In this document: piece after piece, positions 24,714 to 33,484 of the stretch
How the letters are laid out: each line of letters begins with the position of its first letter
How positions within the stretch are numbered: the first letter of the stretch is position 1
DNA from: an uncultured Saprospiraceae bacterium
Lineage (GTDB): Bacteria > Bacteroidota > Bacteroidia > Chitinophagales > Saprospiraceae
Length of the DNA stretch: 51,540 nt
Direction of reading: 5' to 3'
NCBI GenBank assembly: GCA_937934275.1
Contig: CALHAM010000074.1
Location: forward strand, 1 to 51,540
The notes under the pieces: model-generated
The model's input: the letters and a program-made list of their open reading frames with translations, nothing else
The model's database searches: none
Told to the model about the DNA's origin: nothing
Program-made: the position numbers and the translations under genes

Positions 24714-26222
24714 TTACTTATAGCGGCGTTTAACGGGCTTTTTCTTCGTTTTGAAGTGGTTCCCTGCAGGCTCGTTATTGCCCGTGGGAGCGCCTACGCG
24801 CGTCATGGCACAGCGGAAGCCCACGGTCTTGCTGGCTTTGTTTTGGTCTAAAAAGCGGCGCGATCCGGGCGATAACCACCAAGGGCGATCGGCCCAAGAG
24901 CCGCCTTTAATGACGCGGGCCTCGTCGTTGATGAGCGTACTGATACCGTAGCGGTACTCGACTTCTGACTCCTTATCGCCGTCCAGGTAGTTATACAGTT
25001 CGGGGCGCTTGTAGTTGTCGCGTAAGGCTGTTTCCGTAGTGTCCTGAATAACGTACTTCAGCCGACCCAGCTCGTTTTTCTGGACGGGAGCGCCCGTTTC
25101 TGGGTCGCGCTCTTTGTGCATGAAGATGTTGCCCCGATAAGGATTAAGGTCCATGTTTTCCACATCCACGAGGTCTTGCGAGGTCAGTGGGCGATAGACA
25201 TCGGCCGTCCATTCACTGACGTTGCCGGCCATGTTGTACAAGCCGAAATCGTTGGGCCAGTTGGAGCGCACGGGCGCGGGGCCAAAAGCCTTATCGTTGA
25301 GGGCACCGGCCATACCGCCGTAGTCGCCGCCGCTGCGTTTGAAGTTGGCCAGCATTTTACCCTGATAGCGATTGCGCTTTTGGTAGCGCAGCGTGTTGCC
25401 GTCCCAAGGGTAGATGCGGCCATCGGTGTAGAGTTCATCTTTGCTGGTCGCTTGTTTGCCGATGAGAGCCAGAGCAGCGTATTCCCATTCCGCTTCGGTG
25501 GGCAGGCGATAAGCGGGCAGCATGATGCCGTCTTCCAGGCGCACGGGGCGTTCACCCCCCGTGCGGCGGTCGGGTAAGTTTTTGCGTACGGAGCCTTCAT
25601 ACTGACCGGCCAAATACGCTTCTGTGTTGAAGGTATTTTCGTTTTTCTGGTCAGGAGTTGGGTTTAAGATGCCGCGCTCAATGAGGATCATTTCGTTCAC
25701 GCGGTCGGTACGCCATACGCAATAGTCGCTGGCTTGTACCCAGCTAACGCCCACAACCGGGTAATCGTCGTAGGATGGGTGGCGGAAATAGTACTCCACC
25801 AGCGGCTCGTTGTAGGCCAGTTCTTCGCGCCACACTAGGGTGTCGGGCAGAGCTTTAAGCAATACTTCAGGGAAACTTTCTCCCCAAGCGTTAGCTATCC
25901 AATACAGGTATTCGCGATAGTCAATGTTGGCGATTTCCGTTTCGTCCATGTAGAAAGACGCTACCGTCACGCGGCGCTGTACGTTGTTCCACTCGTATGT
26001 GGGGTCTTCTTGTGTGCGGCCCATCACGAAGGTGCCGCCTTCGATGAGCACTAAGTTCGGCCCTGTAGCTTGTCCTTCGTAGTTCAGTTTTTCAAAACCG
26101 CCCCACTTTTGGTCGTTGTACTTCCAATTGGTTGTGGAGGAGCGCTCCGTGCGACGGCCGCAGCTAACAACCAAGAAGCCCAGCAGAAGCAGGCTTAACC
26201 CGTGAATGAGTGTTTTCTTCAT
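24714..26222 (-). CDS. gldJ: Gliding motility / type IX secretion lipoprotein GldJ
   Basis: Outer membrane-associated lipoprotein of 502 residues, needed in Flavobacterium for gliding and for stability of the GldK-linked type IX secretion ring. The signal peptide ends in a lipobox with Cys21 (FLVVSCGRR). The body is an FGE-sulfatase-like fold: LIEGGTFVMG, VASFYMDETEIANIDYREYLYW, PVVGVSWVQASDYCVW, RLPTEAEWEYAAL, NMAGNVSEWTADVY, GGSWADRPWW and GFRCAM. The ALPDTLVWREELAYNEPLVE and RTDRVNEMILI segments mark GldJ rather than GldK. The C-terminus is Lys/Arg-rich (KTKKKPVKRRYK). It follows a porP/sprF-like gene on the same strand, and murF comes next. A TACATTTG box precedes it. Confidence 0.93.
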   Translation of the reverse strand: MKKTLIHGLSLLLLGFLVVSCGRRTERSSTTNWKYNDQKWGGFEKLNYEGQATGPNLVLIEGGTFVMGRTQEDPTYEWNNVQRRVTVASFYMDETEIANIDYREYLYWIANAWGESFPEVLLKALPDTLVWREELAYNEPLVEYYFRHPSYDDYPVVGVSWVQASDYCVWRTDRVNEMILIERGILNPTPDQKNENTFNTEAYLAGQYEGSVRKNLPDRRTGGERPVRLEDGIMLPAYRLPTEAEWEYAALALIGKQATSKDELYTDGRIYPWDGNTLRYQKRNRYQGKMLANFKRSGGDYGGMAGALNDKAFGPAPVRSNWPNDFGLYNMAGNVSEWTADVYRPLTSQDLVDVENMDLNPYRGNIFMHKERDPETGAPVQKNELGRLKYVIQDTTETALRDNYKRPELYNYLDGDKESEVEYRYGISTLINDEARVIKGGSWADRPWWLSPGSRRFLDQNKASKTVGFRCAMTRVGAPTGNNEPAGNHFKTKKKPVKRRYK

Positions 26223-26259
26223 CGCTATTAAAACTTATCCGGTTTTAGAAAATGAGCAG

Positions 26260-26267
26260 CAAATGTA
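26260..26267 (-). promoter_or_regulatory. Putative gldJ -7 box (TACATTTG)
   Basis: Exact TAnnTTTG match, 37 bases before the gldJ ATG, in the 123-base gap after the porP/sprF-like gene. A TTTG lies 23 bases further upstream. Confidence 0.5.
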
Positions 26268-26345
26268 ACGTATGCAGGTGGTTTGCTCGGCAAAGGGGCA
26301 AATTTTAACGCCACCCCAACAGGCCAAACCTTTTTGAGCGTGCAA

Positions 26346-27338
26346 TTATCGGAACATTTTTCCGCAGTCGTTCCAATTGAGGGGGCGTTTTCGACCGCGG
26401 TCAAAAAAGAGACCTAACGTAACTTCGTAGGTTCCACCCGCCCGGCTGGCCAGCTGGGAGAGGGTCATGTCGTAGCTAAAGCCTAATTTGAACATATCTT
26501 GTCGGAAACCCACTAAAAAAATTGCTGCATCTACGTTAGACAGCGTGTGCCTAAACCACGCTCCACCGAAAAGCGGCCCTACAGCAAGGTAAGCGCCGAC
26601 GTTTACTTGGCGATAGGGCCCTTGCGATGCAAACAGCAAATTCGGCGACATAAACGAGGACATGCCGCCTTTATTGCTGCGCCCGAGCGGCAATTCCATT
26701 CCGCCGCTTATAGTGTAGCGGATGGGCAGGCCTCTCGCCAGGTTATCGTTAATAAGAAGGAGGCCTTGGTCGGGGGTATTGAGGTGCTTTAGGCCTAAGC
26801 CCAGCCAGAAGCGCTGGCTAATGGCTAAGAAGCCCGCCGAAAGGTCAATTAAAGACTTATTGGTTAGGTCGGGCCGTAGCTCAGAGGTGGTAATGACAGG
26901 CCCTTGAAGGGGGTCGAGCTGGTCGGGAAAGATGAGTTTATCCCAATCTAGCGCGGTTTGGTGGACACCCGCTTCGGCACCGATCTTTATAGCGAGGTGC
27001 TCAGTGAGCTGCAGTCGGTAGGAGAAGAGGGCGGAAGCGCGCAAGGTGCGCAAGATACCGTTGCCGGCATCGTCGCCCTCTATGTTGAAGCCAATGCCGG
27101 TATTAAGGCGCTCTATCGTTTGCTCGTAAAATGCGGCGTAGGTGCGGTAGGCGTTGTTGAAGCCCGTCCATTGGTTGCGGTAGGCCATGCCCACGCGCGG
27201 CGCATGGCTACTGCCGGCAAAGGCAGGGTTCAGTTGTAGGGGAGCTGCGTAAAACTGGGAAAAGATGGGGTCTTGTGCTGAAGTTGTCGCGCACCACAGG
27301 CACAGTCCAAAAATCCAGGTAAAGGGTCGTACGCTCAT
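26346..27338 (-). CDS. PorP/SprF-family type IX secretion-associated outer membrane protein
   Basis: Protein of 330 residues with a signal peptide (MSVRPFTWIFGLCLWCATTSAQ) followed directly by the family signature DPIFSQFYAAPLQLNPAFAGS and RVGMAYRNQWTGF. The rest alternates beta strands consistent with an outer membrane barrel, ending GGTYEVTLGLFF. PorP/SprF proteins help export or anchor particular type IX cargo. Bacteroidota usually have many paralogues, often beside large adhesin genes; here the neighbour is gldJ instead, so it might serve the core machinery. It lies 123 bases upstream of gldJ on the same strand. Confidence 0.9.
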   Translation of the reverse strand: MSVRPFTWIFGLCLWCATTSAQDPIFSQFYAAPLQLNPAFAGSSHAPRVGMAYRNQWTGFNNAYRTYAAFYEQTIERLNTGIGFNIEGDDAGNGILRTLRASALFSYRLQLTEHLAIKIGAEAGVHQTALDWDKLIFPDQLDPLQGPVITTSELRPDLTNKSLIDLSAGFLAISQRFWLGLGLKHLNTPDQGLLLINDNLARGLPIRYTISGGMELPLGRSNKGGMSSFMSPNLLFASQGPYRQVNVGAYLAVGPLFGGAWFRHTLSNVDAAIFLVGFRQDMFKLGFSYDMTLSQLASRAGGTYEVTLGLFFDRGRKRPLNWNDCGKMFR

Positions 27339-27541
27339 AGATGCGGTGGTTTATCGGTCTTTTTCGGCAAGTGTTTGCTTTGCCTGTGCAAATGGAAGTA
27401 TTTTGCGCCGAAAGTGAACCTGTCTAGCTGTGAAAAGTGCGCAAACGACAATAAATGGCTTCAAGGTGACCCAACGTCTGCCGAAACCCTGTGGGCAGAG
27501 CCTTTGTTCTAACGAAAAATTTATTTTCAATTGCATCGCGC

Positions 27542-28579
27542 ATGTTTGCTGAAATGGCCAACCCAGACCCCACTGCCGAGACGCGCAAGCAAGATCACAT
27601 CGAGTTAGCCTTTCAAAGCCAGATTGATCGCCTTGCTTTAGATTCGCGTTTTTACTACGAGCCACTGCTGTGCGCACACCCAGCGCCAGGTAGCTTACCT
27701 ACGGTAACACTTTTGGGCAAGACGCTGCGCACGCCTATTTGGGTCTCTTCGATGACGGGCGGCACGGCAGAGGCGCGTACCATCAACCACAACTTGGCGC
27801 GCGTCTGCGCTGCCTTTGGCATGGGCATGGGCTTAGGCTCGTGCCGTCAGCTGCTGTACAGCGATGCGTTTGTGGCCGACTTCGACGTACGCGGTATTCT
27901 GGGGCGCGATTTGCCGCTAATGGTTAATTTAGGAGTGGCACAAGTGGAAGCGCTGCTCGAGCGAGGCGAAGCTGAAGATGTTTTGGGGCGGCTGCTCGAG
28001 CGCTTACACGCCGATGGTTTGTTTGTGCACGTCAACCCCATGCAAGAGGCCATGCAGCCAGAGGGCGACTGCTTTCGGCGCCCGCCCTTAGACACCATCG
28101 CCGAGTTGTTGGAGCGCGTATCCTTTCCGATAGCCGTCAAGGAAGTTGGCCAGGGTATGGGGCCAGCCAGCCTGCGCGCCTTGTTGCAGTTGCCGCTAGC
28201 GGCTATTGAGTTCGGAGCGGCGGGCGGCACCAATTTTGCTCAGTTGGAGCTGTTGCGCAGCACTCCCGAAAAGCGCCAAATCTTCCAAAAATTTGCCTTG
28301 GTGGGGCACAGTGCGGAGGAGATGCTCGACTTTGTTCGAGCGCTTTATGCGGAATTGGGCGATGTTGTGCGCACACAGGCGCTCATCCTGTCGGGCGGTG
28401 TGCGCGATTTCTTAGATGGCTACTATTTGTTGCGGCGCGCTCCGCTGCCGGCGGTCTACGGGCAGGCTTCGGGCTTTTTGCGATATGCTCGCGGCAGTTA
28501 CGAGACGCTTTATACCTACGTCGAAGCGCAAGTGCGCGCCCTAGAGTTGGCCTATGCCTACCTTCACGTGCGCGAGTGA
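27542..28579 (+). CDS. fni: Isopentenyl-diphosphate delta-isomerase, type 2
   Basis: FMN-dependent isomerase interconverting IPP and DMAPP for isoprenoid synthesis. The hallmark RKQDHIELAFQSQ start, WVSSMTGGTAEARTIN, GMGLGSCRQLL, PLMVNLGVAQ, HVNPMQEAMQPEGDC and KEVGQGM motifs are all present, as is the FGAAGGTNFAQLE FMN/substrate loop. Length about 345 fits. The start could be ATG 27542 or ATG 27554; the frame to 27491 begins well upstream of the usual N-terminus. The isoprenoids are used by MqnP for menaquinone and by other pathways. The 3' end overlaps the HemC-like gene by 16 bases. Confidence 0.93.
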   Translation: MFAEMANPDPTAETRKQDHIELAFQSQIDRLALDSRFYYEPLLCAHPAPGSLPTVTLLGKTLRTPIWVSSMTGGTAEARTINHNLARVCAAFGMGMGLGSCRQLLYSDAFVADFDVRGILGRDLPLMVNLGVAQVEALLERGEAEDVLGRLLERLHADGLFVHVNPMQEAMQPEGDCFRRPPLDTIAELLERVSFPIAVKEVGQGMGPASLRALLQLPLAAIEFGAAGGTNFAQLELLRSTPEKRQIFQKFALVGHSAEEMLDFVRALYAELGDVVRTQALILSGGVRDFLDGYYLLRRAPLPAVYGQASGFLRYARGSYETLYTYVEAQVRALELAYAYLHVRE

Positions 28580-29412
28580 GAGGCGTGCCCTTGCAAATAT
28601 TGGAGCGTCTGTTCGGCGAGTTCGGCGTGGGTGCTGTGAGATAAGCGGTAGCGCTGCAGGCTTCCGTCGGGCCACAAAATGGCGACAAAAAAATGGAAGA
28701 AGGTGTTGGCGTCTTGCTCTGCATAGGCTCCAATAGTGGTGTTCGGGTAGTGTCGGTGTCCTTCGCGCAGCAGGCGCCGCTCTGCGTTGGTGCAGGCCGA
28801 CAGGCGAGGCTGGTGCACGCACCGAAGCTGCTGGCGGGTGGGCGTGTCATCGCGGCGAACCAATAGGGCAAGAGCACCTTGGCCCGGCACAGGTGTGCAT
28901 TCGCTCGGATGAAGGAGAGTATGCGGCCATTTGACCAGGTCAATCCCTAGAGCAATTGCGTCGGCTTGAGCCACCACCAGGGCATCGGCAGCCCCCTCGC
29001 GCAGGCACTGAAGAGCCTCGACGAGGTCGGTCTGAGCCGCTGCCCAGCGAAGGTCGGGCCGAACTTCGCCGATTTGCGCCTTTTGCAGCACCGTAGCGCT
29101 CAGCACTGTGGCCTCTTGCTTTAAAAAGAAGTCCTGCTTTGGGTCGGCGGCTTCGGGGCGCCAAAGCAGGAGGTCGAAAGGGTGTTCGCGCAAGAGGATG
29201 GCGCCGACAACCACCGCCTCGTTACCTCGGGCAGGCGGCCAATCGTTCAGCCAACAGGCCGCGGCATCTGCATCGCCTCGCAATAAGGCGTTTTCGGGCG
29301 AGTCGCTCCACTCCACCATTAAATGAGCAATGCCGACATTCCGCAGCGCGGCCTGAACGCATTGGCTGTGCCAGCGGCCAAAGAGCGTGGGCGATACGGC
29401 GATGCGCAACAT
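28564..29412 (-). CDS. HemC-like (porphobilinogen deaminase fold) protein missing catalytic residues
   Basis: Protein of 282 residues aligning along its length with hydroxymethylbilane synthase: LRIAVSP at the N-terminus, an ALLRGDADAAACWLNDWP stretch in the place of HSMKDVP, CTPVPGQGALAL at 172-182, TNAERRLL at 208-215 and TIGAYAEQD at 226-234. Key residues of the enzyme are not conserved. The cofactor cysteine of GGCQVPIG is absent (EGHRHYPNTTIG, 217-228), the SSLRR and RGNVGTR arginine clusters are lost (SATVLQKAQ, AAQTDLVEALQ), and the first Arg of RQS is gone. Asp of the KD pair seems kept. It lies 12 bases after bshA in the same direction and is probably co-transcribed. It is either a pseudoenzyme or a diverged function. 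Confidence 0.72.
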   Translation of the reverse strand: MLRIAVSPTLFGRWHSQCVQAALRNVGIAHLMVEWSDSPENALLRGDADAAACWLNDWPPARGNEAVVVGAILLREHPFDLLLWRPEAADPKQDFFLKQEATVLSATVLQKAQIGEVRPDLRWAAAQTDLVEALQCLREGAADALVVAQADAIALGIDLVKWPHTLLHPSECTPVPGQGALALLVRRDDTPTRQQLRCVHQPRLSACTNAERRLLREGHRHYPNTTIGAYAEQDANTFFHFFVAILWPDGSLQRYRLSHSTHAELAEQTLQYLQGHASHSRT

Positions 29413-29424
29413 AGGGCGATGTGG

Positions 29425-30567
29425 CTACTTCGTCTTTTGTTTGCTGCTCTCCAAAACTTCGGCGTAGTAGGCCTCGTATTCGGGCAGGATGCGGTTGAGG
29501 TCGAAACGCTGAGCTTGTTTCAGAGCATTTTGCCGAAACTGAGCGTGCAGCGGCTCGTTGGTCAGCAATTGAACGGCATACTGAGCCATCTCTTCTATAT
29601 TGCCCGGATCGCTAAGGTAGCCCGTAACGCCGTGGATGTTGACTTCGGGCAGCCCGCCGCTATTGGAAGAGATAACGGGCACTTCGCAGGCCATCGCCTC
29701 TAAGGCAGCCAAACCGAAGCTTTCGTTTTCGGAGGGAATGAGGAAGAGATCACAAATAGCCAGCAGCTCTTCGATGGCGTCTTGCTTGCCCAAAAAGCGC
29801 ACGTCGGCGCAGATGCCCATCTGCCGGCAGAGGCGTTCGGCATTGGGCCTTTCGGGGCCGTCACCGATCATGAGCAATTTGGAAGGCACTCGCTCGCGCA
29901 CGTGCTTGAAGATGCGCACGACGTCTTCTACGCGTTTGACCTTCCTAAAATTGGAGGTATGAGCCAGGATGCGCTCGCCTTCGGGAGCGATGATTTTTTT
30001 AAAATGCTCTTTATTTACCTTTCGAAAGCGCTCGAAGTCGATGAAGTTATAGATGACCCGCACGTCGCGCTGGATGTTGAACAGCCGCAAAGTGTCCTCT
30101 TTCAAACTTTGTGAAACTGCCGTAACGCCATCGCTTTTGTTGATGCTGAACTCAACTACTGGGGCAAACGTCCGATTGGCGCCGACAAGGGTGATGTCGG
30201 TGCCGTGTAAGGTGGTAACGACGGGTACATAGCGCCCCTGCGTAAGCAGGATTTTTTTGGCCACGTAAGCCACAGCAGCATGGGGGATGGCGTAGTGGAC
30301 GTGCAGGAGATCTAAGTTCTGGTATTGAACTACATCGACGATTGTCGAGGCGAGCGCCGTGTCGTAAGGAGGGTACTCAAACAGGGGGTAGTCGTCGTAG
30401 TCCACCTCGTGGTAGAAGATGTTTTGGTAAAAATGACCTAGCCGCACCGGCGGACGATAGGTGATGAAGTGAATTTCATGACCCTTACGCGCCAAGCCAA
30501 TGCCCAATTCGGTGGCTACCACGCCTGAGCCGCCGTAAGTCGGGTAGCAAACAACGCCTATTTTCAT
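29425..30567 (-). CDS. bshA: N-acetyl-alpha-D-glucosaminyl L-malate synthase BshA
   Basis: GT4-family glycosyltransferase of 380 residues that makes GlcNAc-malate from UDP-GlcNAc and L-malate, the first step of bacillithiol synthesis. The N-terminal MKIGVVCYPTYGGSGVVATELG and HEIHFITYRPPVRL, the HVHYAIPHA segment, TTLHGTDITLVG, and the C-terminal ENESFGLAALEAMACEVPVISS (nucleotide-sugar binding) are characteristic of BshA. ATG at 30567 gives the usual N-terminus; the frame to 30585 adds six residues. The HemC-like gene follows 12 bases downstream. The deacetylase bshB1 is at 3169. Confidence 0.94.
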   Translation of the reverse strand: MKIGVVCYPTYGGSGVVATELGIGLARKGHEIHFITYRPPVRLGHFYQNIFYHEVDYDDYPLFEYPPYDTALASTIVDVVQYQNLDLLHVHYAIPHAAVAYVAKKILLTQGRYVPVVTTLHGTDITLVGANRTFAPVVEFSINKSDGVTAVSQSLKEDTLRLFNIQRDVRVIYNFIDFERFRKVNKEHFKKIIAPEGERILAHTSNFRKVKRVEDVVRIFKHVRERVPSKLLMIGDGPERPNAERLCRQMGICADVRFLGKQDAIEELLAICDLFLIPSENESFGLAALEAMACEVPVISSNSGGLPEVNIHGVTGYLSDPGNIEEMAQYAVQLLTNEPLHAQFRQNALKQAQRFDLNRILPEYEAYYAEVLESSKQKTK

Positions 30568-30823
30568 GCAGCGAATAAACAGCAAAGGCCTTGAAAAGGT
30601 CGAAAGTTTCTATTACTTTGGGAAAGTTGGAACTACAGCCTTTCCGTTTAATGCCCTTTACGCTTACAGAGCACCTATCGCGCGTGGCGTGGGCGTCTTC
30701 CGTTTTTTAATCAGATGATAACTCTGCAGTTCAGTTGTTGTAAGAGGCTTGCTTCGGGGAGCGAACCCGCTAAAAGATGTTGGTTTATACGAGGAAGCAT
30801 CGTTTTTTTACCTCAAAAATGAC

Positions 30824-32017
30824 ATGTGGTGCAGCGTTTTGAGCAAGGCAGGGATAGGCCTTGCCGTACTGTTGGATGGGTTTGCCGTTGTGTCGGCTCA
30901 GTCGCCTGTGCGCGTTGGAGCTGAGCGGACGGAAGTCTATTTCCCTTTGTTGGAGGGCAAGCAAATAGCCCTTGTGGTCAATCACTCTTCGCGGGTGGGC
31001 CAGACGCATTTGGTTGATACCCTCTTGGGGGCGGGTATGTGTGTTTTGCGCATTTTGGCGCCGGAGCACGGGTTTCGAGGCGACGCACCCGACGGTCAGC
31101 GCATTGCCGACGGCGTAGACGAGCGCACGGGCGTGCCGATTGTTTCGCTATACGGCAAAAAATACAAGCCTACGAGCGAAGATTTGGCGGGTGTAGAAGT
31201 GGTCGTTTACGACATCCAAGATGTGGGGACGCGGTTTTACACCTACATTTCGACGCTGTTTTACGTGCTGGAAGCTTGTGGCGAGCTGGGCATTCCGGTT
31301 GTTGTGCTCGACCGCCCTAACCCCAACGGTCACTACGTGGATGGGCCAATGCTCATAGATATGCGGTTGCGTTCCTTTGTGGGGGTGGCACCGCTACCCA
31401 TCGTGCACGGCTGTACGGTGGGCGAATTGGCTCGGCTTTTTGTTGGCGAGCGATGGATAGGCCCTCAAGCGCCACCGCTCACCGTGGTGTCGTGTGAAAA
31501 CTACACCCATCAGACGCGCTATGAGCCGATGCTCCCGCCCAGCCCCAACCTGCCCAACCTGCGCGCTATATTGCTGTATCCATCGCTGTGCCTACTGGAG
31601 GGCACCGCGATCAGCGTAGGGCGAGGTACCGACTGGCCTTTTCAGGTCATCGGACACCCGGATTACTCCGGACCGGCTACCATCGAGTTTGTCCCTATGC
31701 CCAATCGGGCCTCGCGCTTTCCGCCTCTGCAAGGCCAGCGCTGCAGGGGCTTCGACTTCCGCGCCCTATCGGTGGACAGCCTTTACGAGCAGCGCGCCCT
31801 TAGCTTGGCTCCCTTGCTCGACATGTACTGCGAGTTTCCCGACAAGGAGGTTTTTTTTCTGAAAAACCGCTTTTTTGATCGCTTAGCAGGCACTAGCGCT
31901 CTGCGAAAACAAATAGAGGCGGGCAGCAGCGAAGCGGATATTCGGGCCACTTGGCAAGCCGACTTGAGGCTCTTTAGGCAAATCCGCCAAAAATACTTGC
32001 TCTACCCCGACGGGTGA
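30824..32017 (+). CDS. namZ: Exo-beta-N-acetylmuramidase NamZ-like (DUF1343)
   Basis: Exported protein of 397 residues. NamZ releases MurNAc from the non-reducing end of peptidoglycan fragments in cell-wall recycling. After a signal peptide (about residues 1-27, AVVSAQ end) the DUF1343 pattern is clear: GKQIALVVNHSS, ILAPEHGFRGDAPDG, VPIVSLYGKKYKP, VVYDIQDVGTRFYTYISTL, PVVVLDRPNPNG and PSPNLPNLRAILLYPSLCLLEGT, followed by SVGRGTDWPFQVIG. The start MWCSVLSKAG is chosen because the signal peptide then sits at the N-terminus. Expressed divergently from bshA across a 256-base gap in which no further gene was seen. Confidence 0.9.
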   Translation: MWCSVLSKAGIGLAVLLDGFAVVSAQSPVRVGAERTEVYFPLLEGKQIALVVNHSSRVGQTHLVDTLLGAGMCVLRILAPEHGFRGDAPDGQRIADGVDERTGVPIVSLYGKKYKPTSEDLAGVEVVVYDIQDVGTRFYTYISTLFYVLEACGELGIPVVVLDRPNPNGHYVDGPMLIDMRLRSFVGVAPLPIVHGCTVGELARLFVGERWIGPQAPPLTVVSCENYTHQTRYEPMLPPSPNLPNLRAILLYPSLCLLEGTAISVGRGTDWPFQVIGHPDYSGPATIEFVPMPNRASRFPPLQGQRCRGFDFRALSVDSLYEQRALSLAPLLDMYCEFPDKEVFFLKNRFFDRLAGTSALRKQIEAGSSEADIRATWQADLRLFRQIRQKYLLYPDG

Positions 32018-32032
32018 GCGAACCTCAGAGGG

Positions 32033-33442
32033 CTATCGCTTCTCTATCTGCTTGAGCAGCCAGTCTTTCTCCATTAGCGGGTGGGTGCTTTCGATAAGGT
32101 GGCGCAAGCGCTCAGTTTGAGGCTTGGAGTAAGGGTTCCAATGTAGGAGCTTGCGCATGAGGCGGAGCATGTTCTTGTAAGCCGTCTTACGAGCGGGGTC
32201 TAAGGCCTCCTTCCGCTGCAGATAGATGCGCATGCTTTCGAGCAAGGACTCGAAAGCTTCGAACTCCGTTTGTTCATAATAGATTTTAAGGAGCATGGTT
32301 TTGGCGATAATATTGAGCAGCATGTCGTCGTATTCAAAGCGCATCAGCAAGCGCTGGGCGTTGTCGTAGTCGCCCTTTTCGTAGTAGATGCGCGCGCGGT
32401 TGAAATTGACGATGCTCTTGCGCTCGCGCTCGTCCAGGTGGTGCTGAAACTGCTCGATGAACTGCTCAGCCCAGCCGTACTCGCCGATGCGCAGAGCGGC
32501 ACCCACGGCATTGCCGAAGGTGTAGCGCGAGACGAGGCCGTTTTCCAACAAAATCTCTGTCTCCAAACCGGAGCGATACAGCAGGAAGGCCCGGCGTGCA
32601 TAGTCGGCACTGCCCTGGTTGATTTTGGGCACGCAGTAATTGATGGCGGCAATGTAGAGCACGCGCGCCTCAGAGTGGTCGAAGCATTCGATTTGGGTGT
32701 GGATGAGTTTTTCCAACTGGTCGAAATACTGCTCGTCGTTGGGCTGCGTAATGGCCATGTAGGCGTAGTAAAAGGCCGCTATAGCCGGCTCTTTGAGCAG
32801 GTCGTGGCGCAGCACGTAGTCGAGCGATTGGGGCAATAGGCCGGGTTCGTAGTTGATTTTCTGAAACACATTGCGGTGCGCAATCATAGCGCAAGCAATG
32901 CGCATTTTTTCGGCCAGGAACCACCGCTCTAAAGCATCGGCAGACTCTTGAAGGTTCACTGGAGTGTTCTGGGAAATGGGTAGGCGGTAATTGTATTCCT
33001 CCAATTCCAGAAAATATCGGTGCAACAGGTAATAGCCGTTGCGCAGAGGTTGTTGTTCTAGCCAGTCTAACCCTTGGCGGTGCACCTGTCGGTAGGCCTT
33101 GTCCAGCTTGCGCGCGCGATATATTTTCGTCAGGGTACTTAGGTAGGTGCCCTTGTCTTCTATGCTGTTTTTAAAGACGAGGTAATCCTCGATGGCCCGG
33201 AGCAGGAAGAACATGGTTTGCCGAAGTCGAGCGTCGTCGAAAGTCTCGCTGGGGAAGACGGCCTTCCAGACGCGTTTTTTTTCAGCGACGGTTTCGGAAT
33301 GCTGGTTTTTGTGCAAGTACTCGAAGAGGCGCGACACGTCTTCGCGTTGGTTATGGGCAGGCGATTGAAGCCATTTATTCAGCTCGCGGATCTCTTTTTT
33401 AGTGAGCGAGCGCATGACTTCCCATAGGACGCTTTTTTGCAT
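32033..33442 (-). CDS. Helical-repeat (TPR-like) protein, function unknown
   Basis: Protein of 469 residues with no signal peptide or membrane segment. It is almost all alpha-helical, with paired helices and aromatic residues spaced as in TPR-like solenoids (FNRARIYYEKGDYDNAQRLL near residue 344). The N-terminal ~90 residues (SLTKKEIRELNKWLQSP, then VWKAVFPSETFDDARLRQTM) look like a separate helical module. I recall long proteins of this kind from Saprospirales genomes, without assigned function. A promoter candidate lies at 33485-33513. The neighbours (namZ convergent, kdsD upstream) give no clear hint. Confidence 0.7.
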   Translation of the reverse strand: MQKSVLWEVMRSLTKKEIRELNKWLQSPAHNQREDVSRLFEYLHKNQHSETVAEKKRVWKAVFPSETFDDARLRQTMFFLLRAIEDYLVFKNSIEDKGTYLSTLTKIYRARKLDKAYRQVHRQGLDWLEQQPLRNGYYLLHRYFLELEEYNYRLPISQNTPVNLQESADALERWFLAEKMRIACAMIAHRNVFQKINYEPGLLPQSLDYVLRHDLLKEPAIAAFYYAYMAITQPNDEQYFDQLEKLIHTQIECFDHSEARVLYIAAINYCVPKINQGSADYARRAFLLYRSGLETEILLENGLVSRYTFGNAVGAALRIGEYGWAEQFIEQFQHHLDERERKSIVNFNRARIYYEKGDYDNAQRLLMRFEYDDMLLNIIAKTMLLKIYYEQTEFEAFESLLESMRIYLQRKEALDPARKTAYKNMLRLMRKLLHWNPYSKPQTERLRHLIESTHPLMEKDWLLKQIEKR

Positions 33443-33484
33443 AAGTTTTCCATTTTCGAGCCGTCAGGCGGCTTAAGGACGCAG

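Noticed and set aside
28564-29412. Ordinary hydroxymethylbilane synthase (hemC)
   Set aside because: The cofactor cysteine and the substrate-binding arginines are missing, so a plain hemC annotation would mislead.
32270-32839. A 189-residue plus-strand frame inside the helical-repeat gene
   Set aside because: Antisense shadow; hydrophobic low-complexity stretches without family features.
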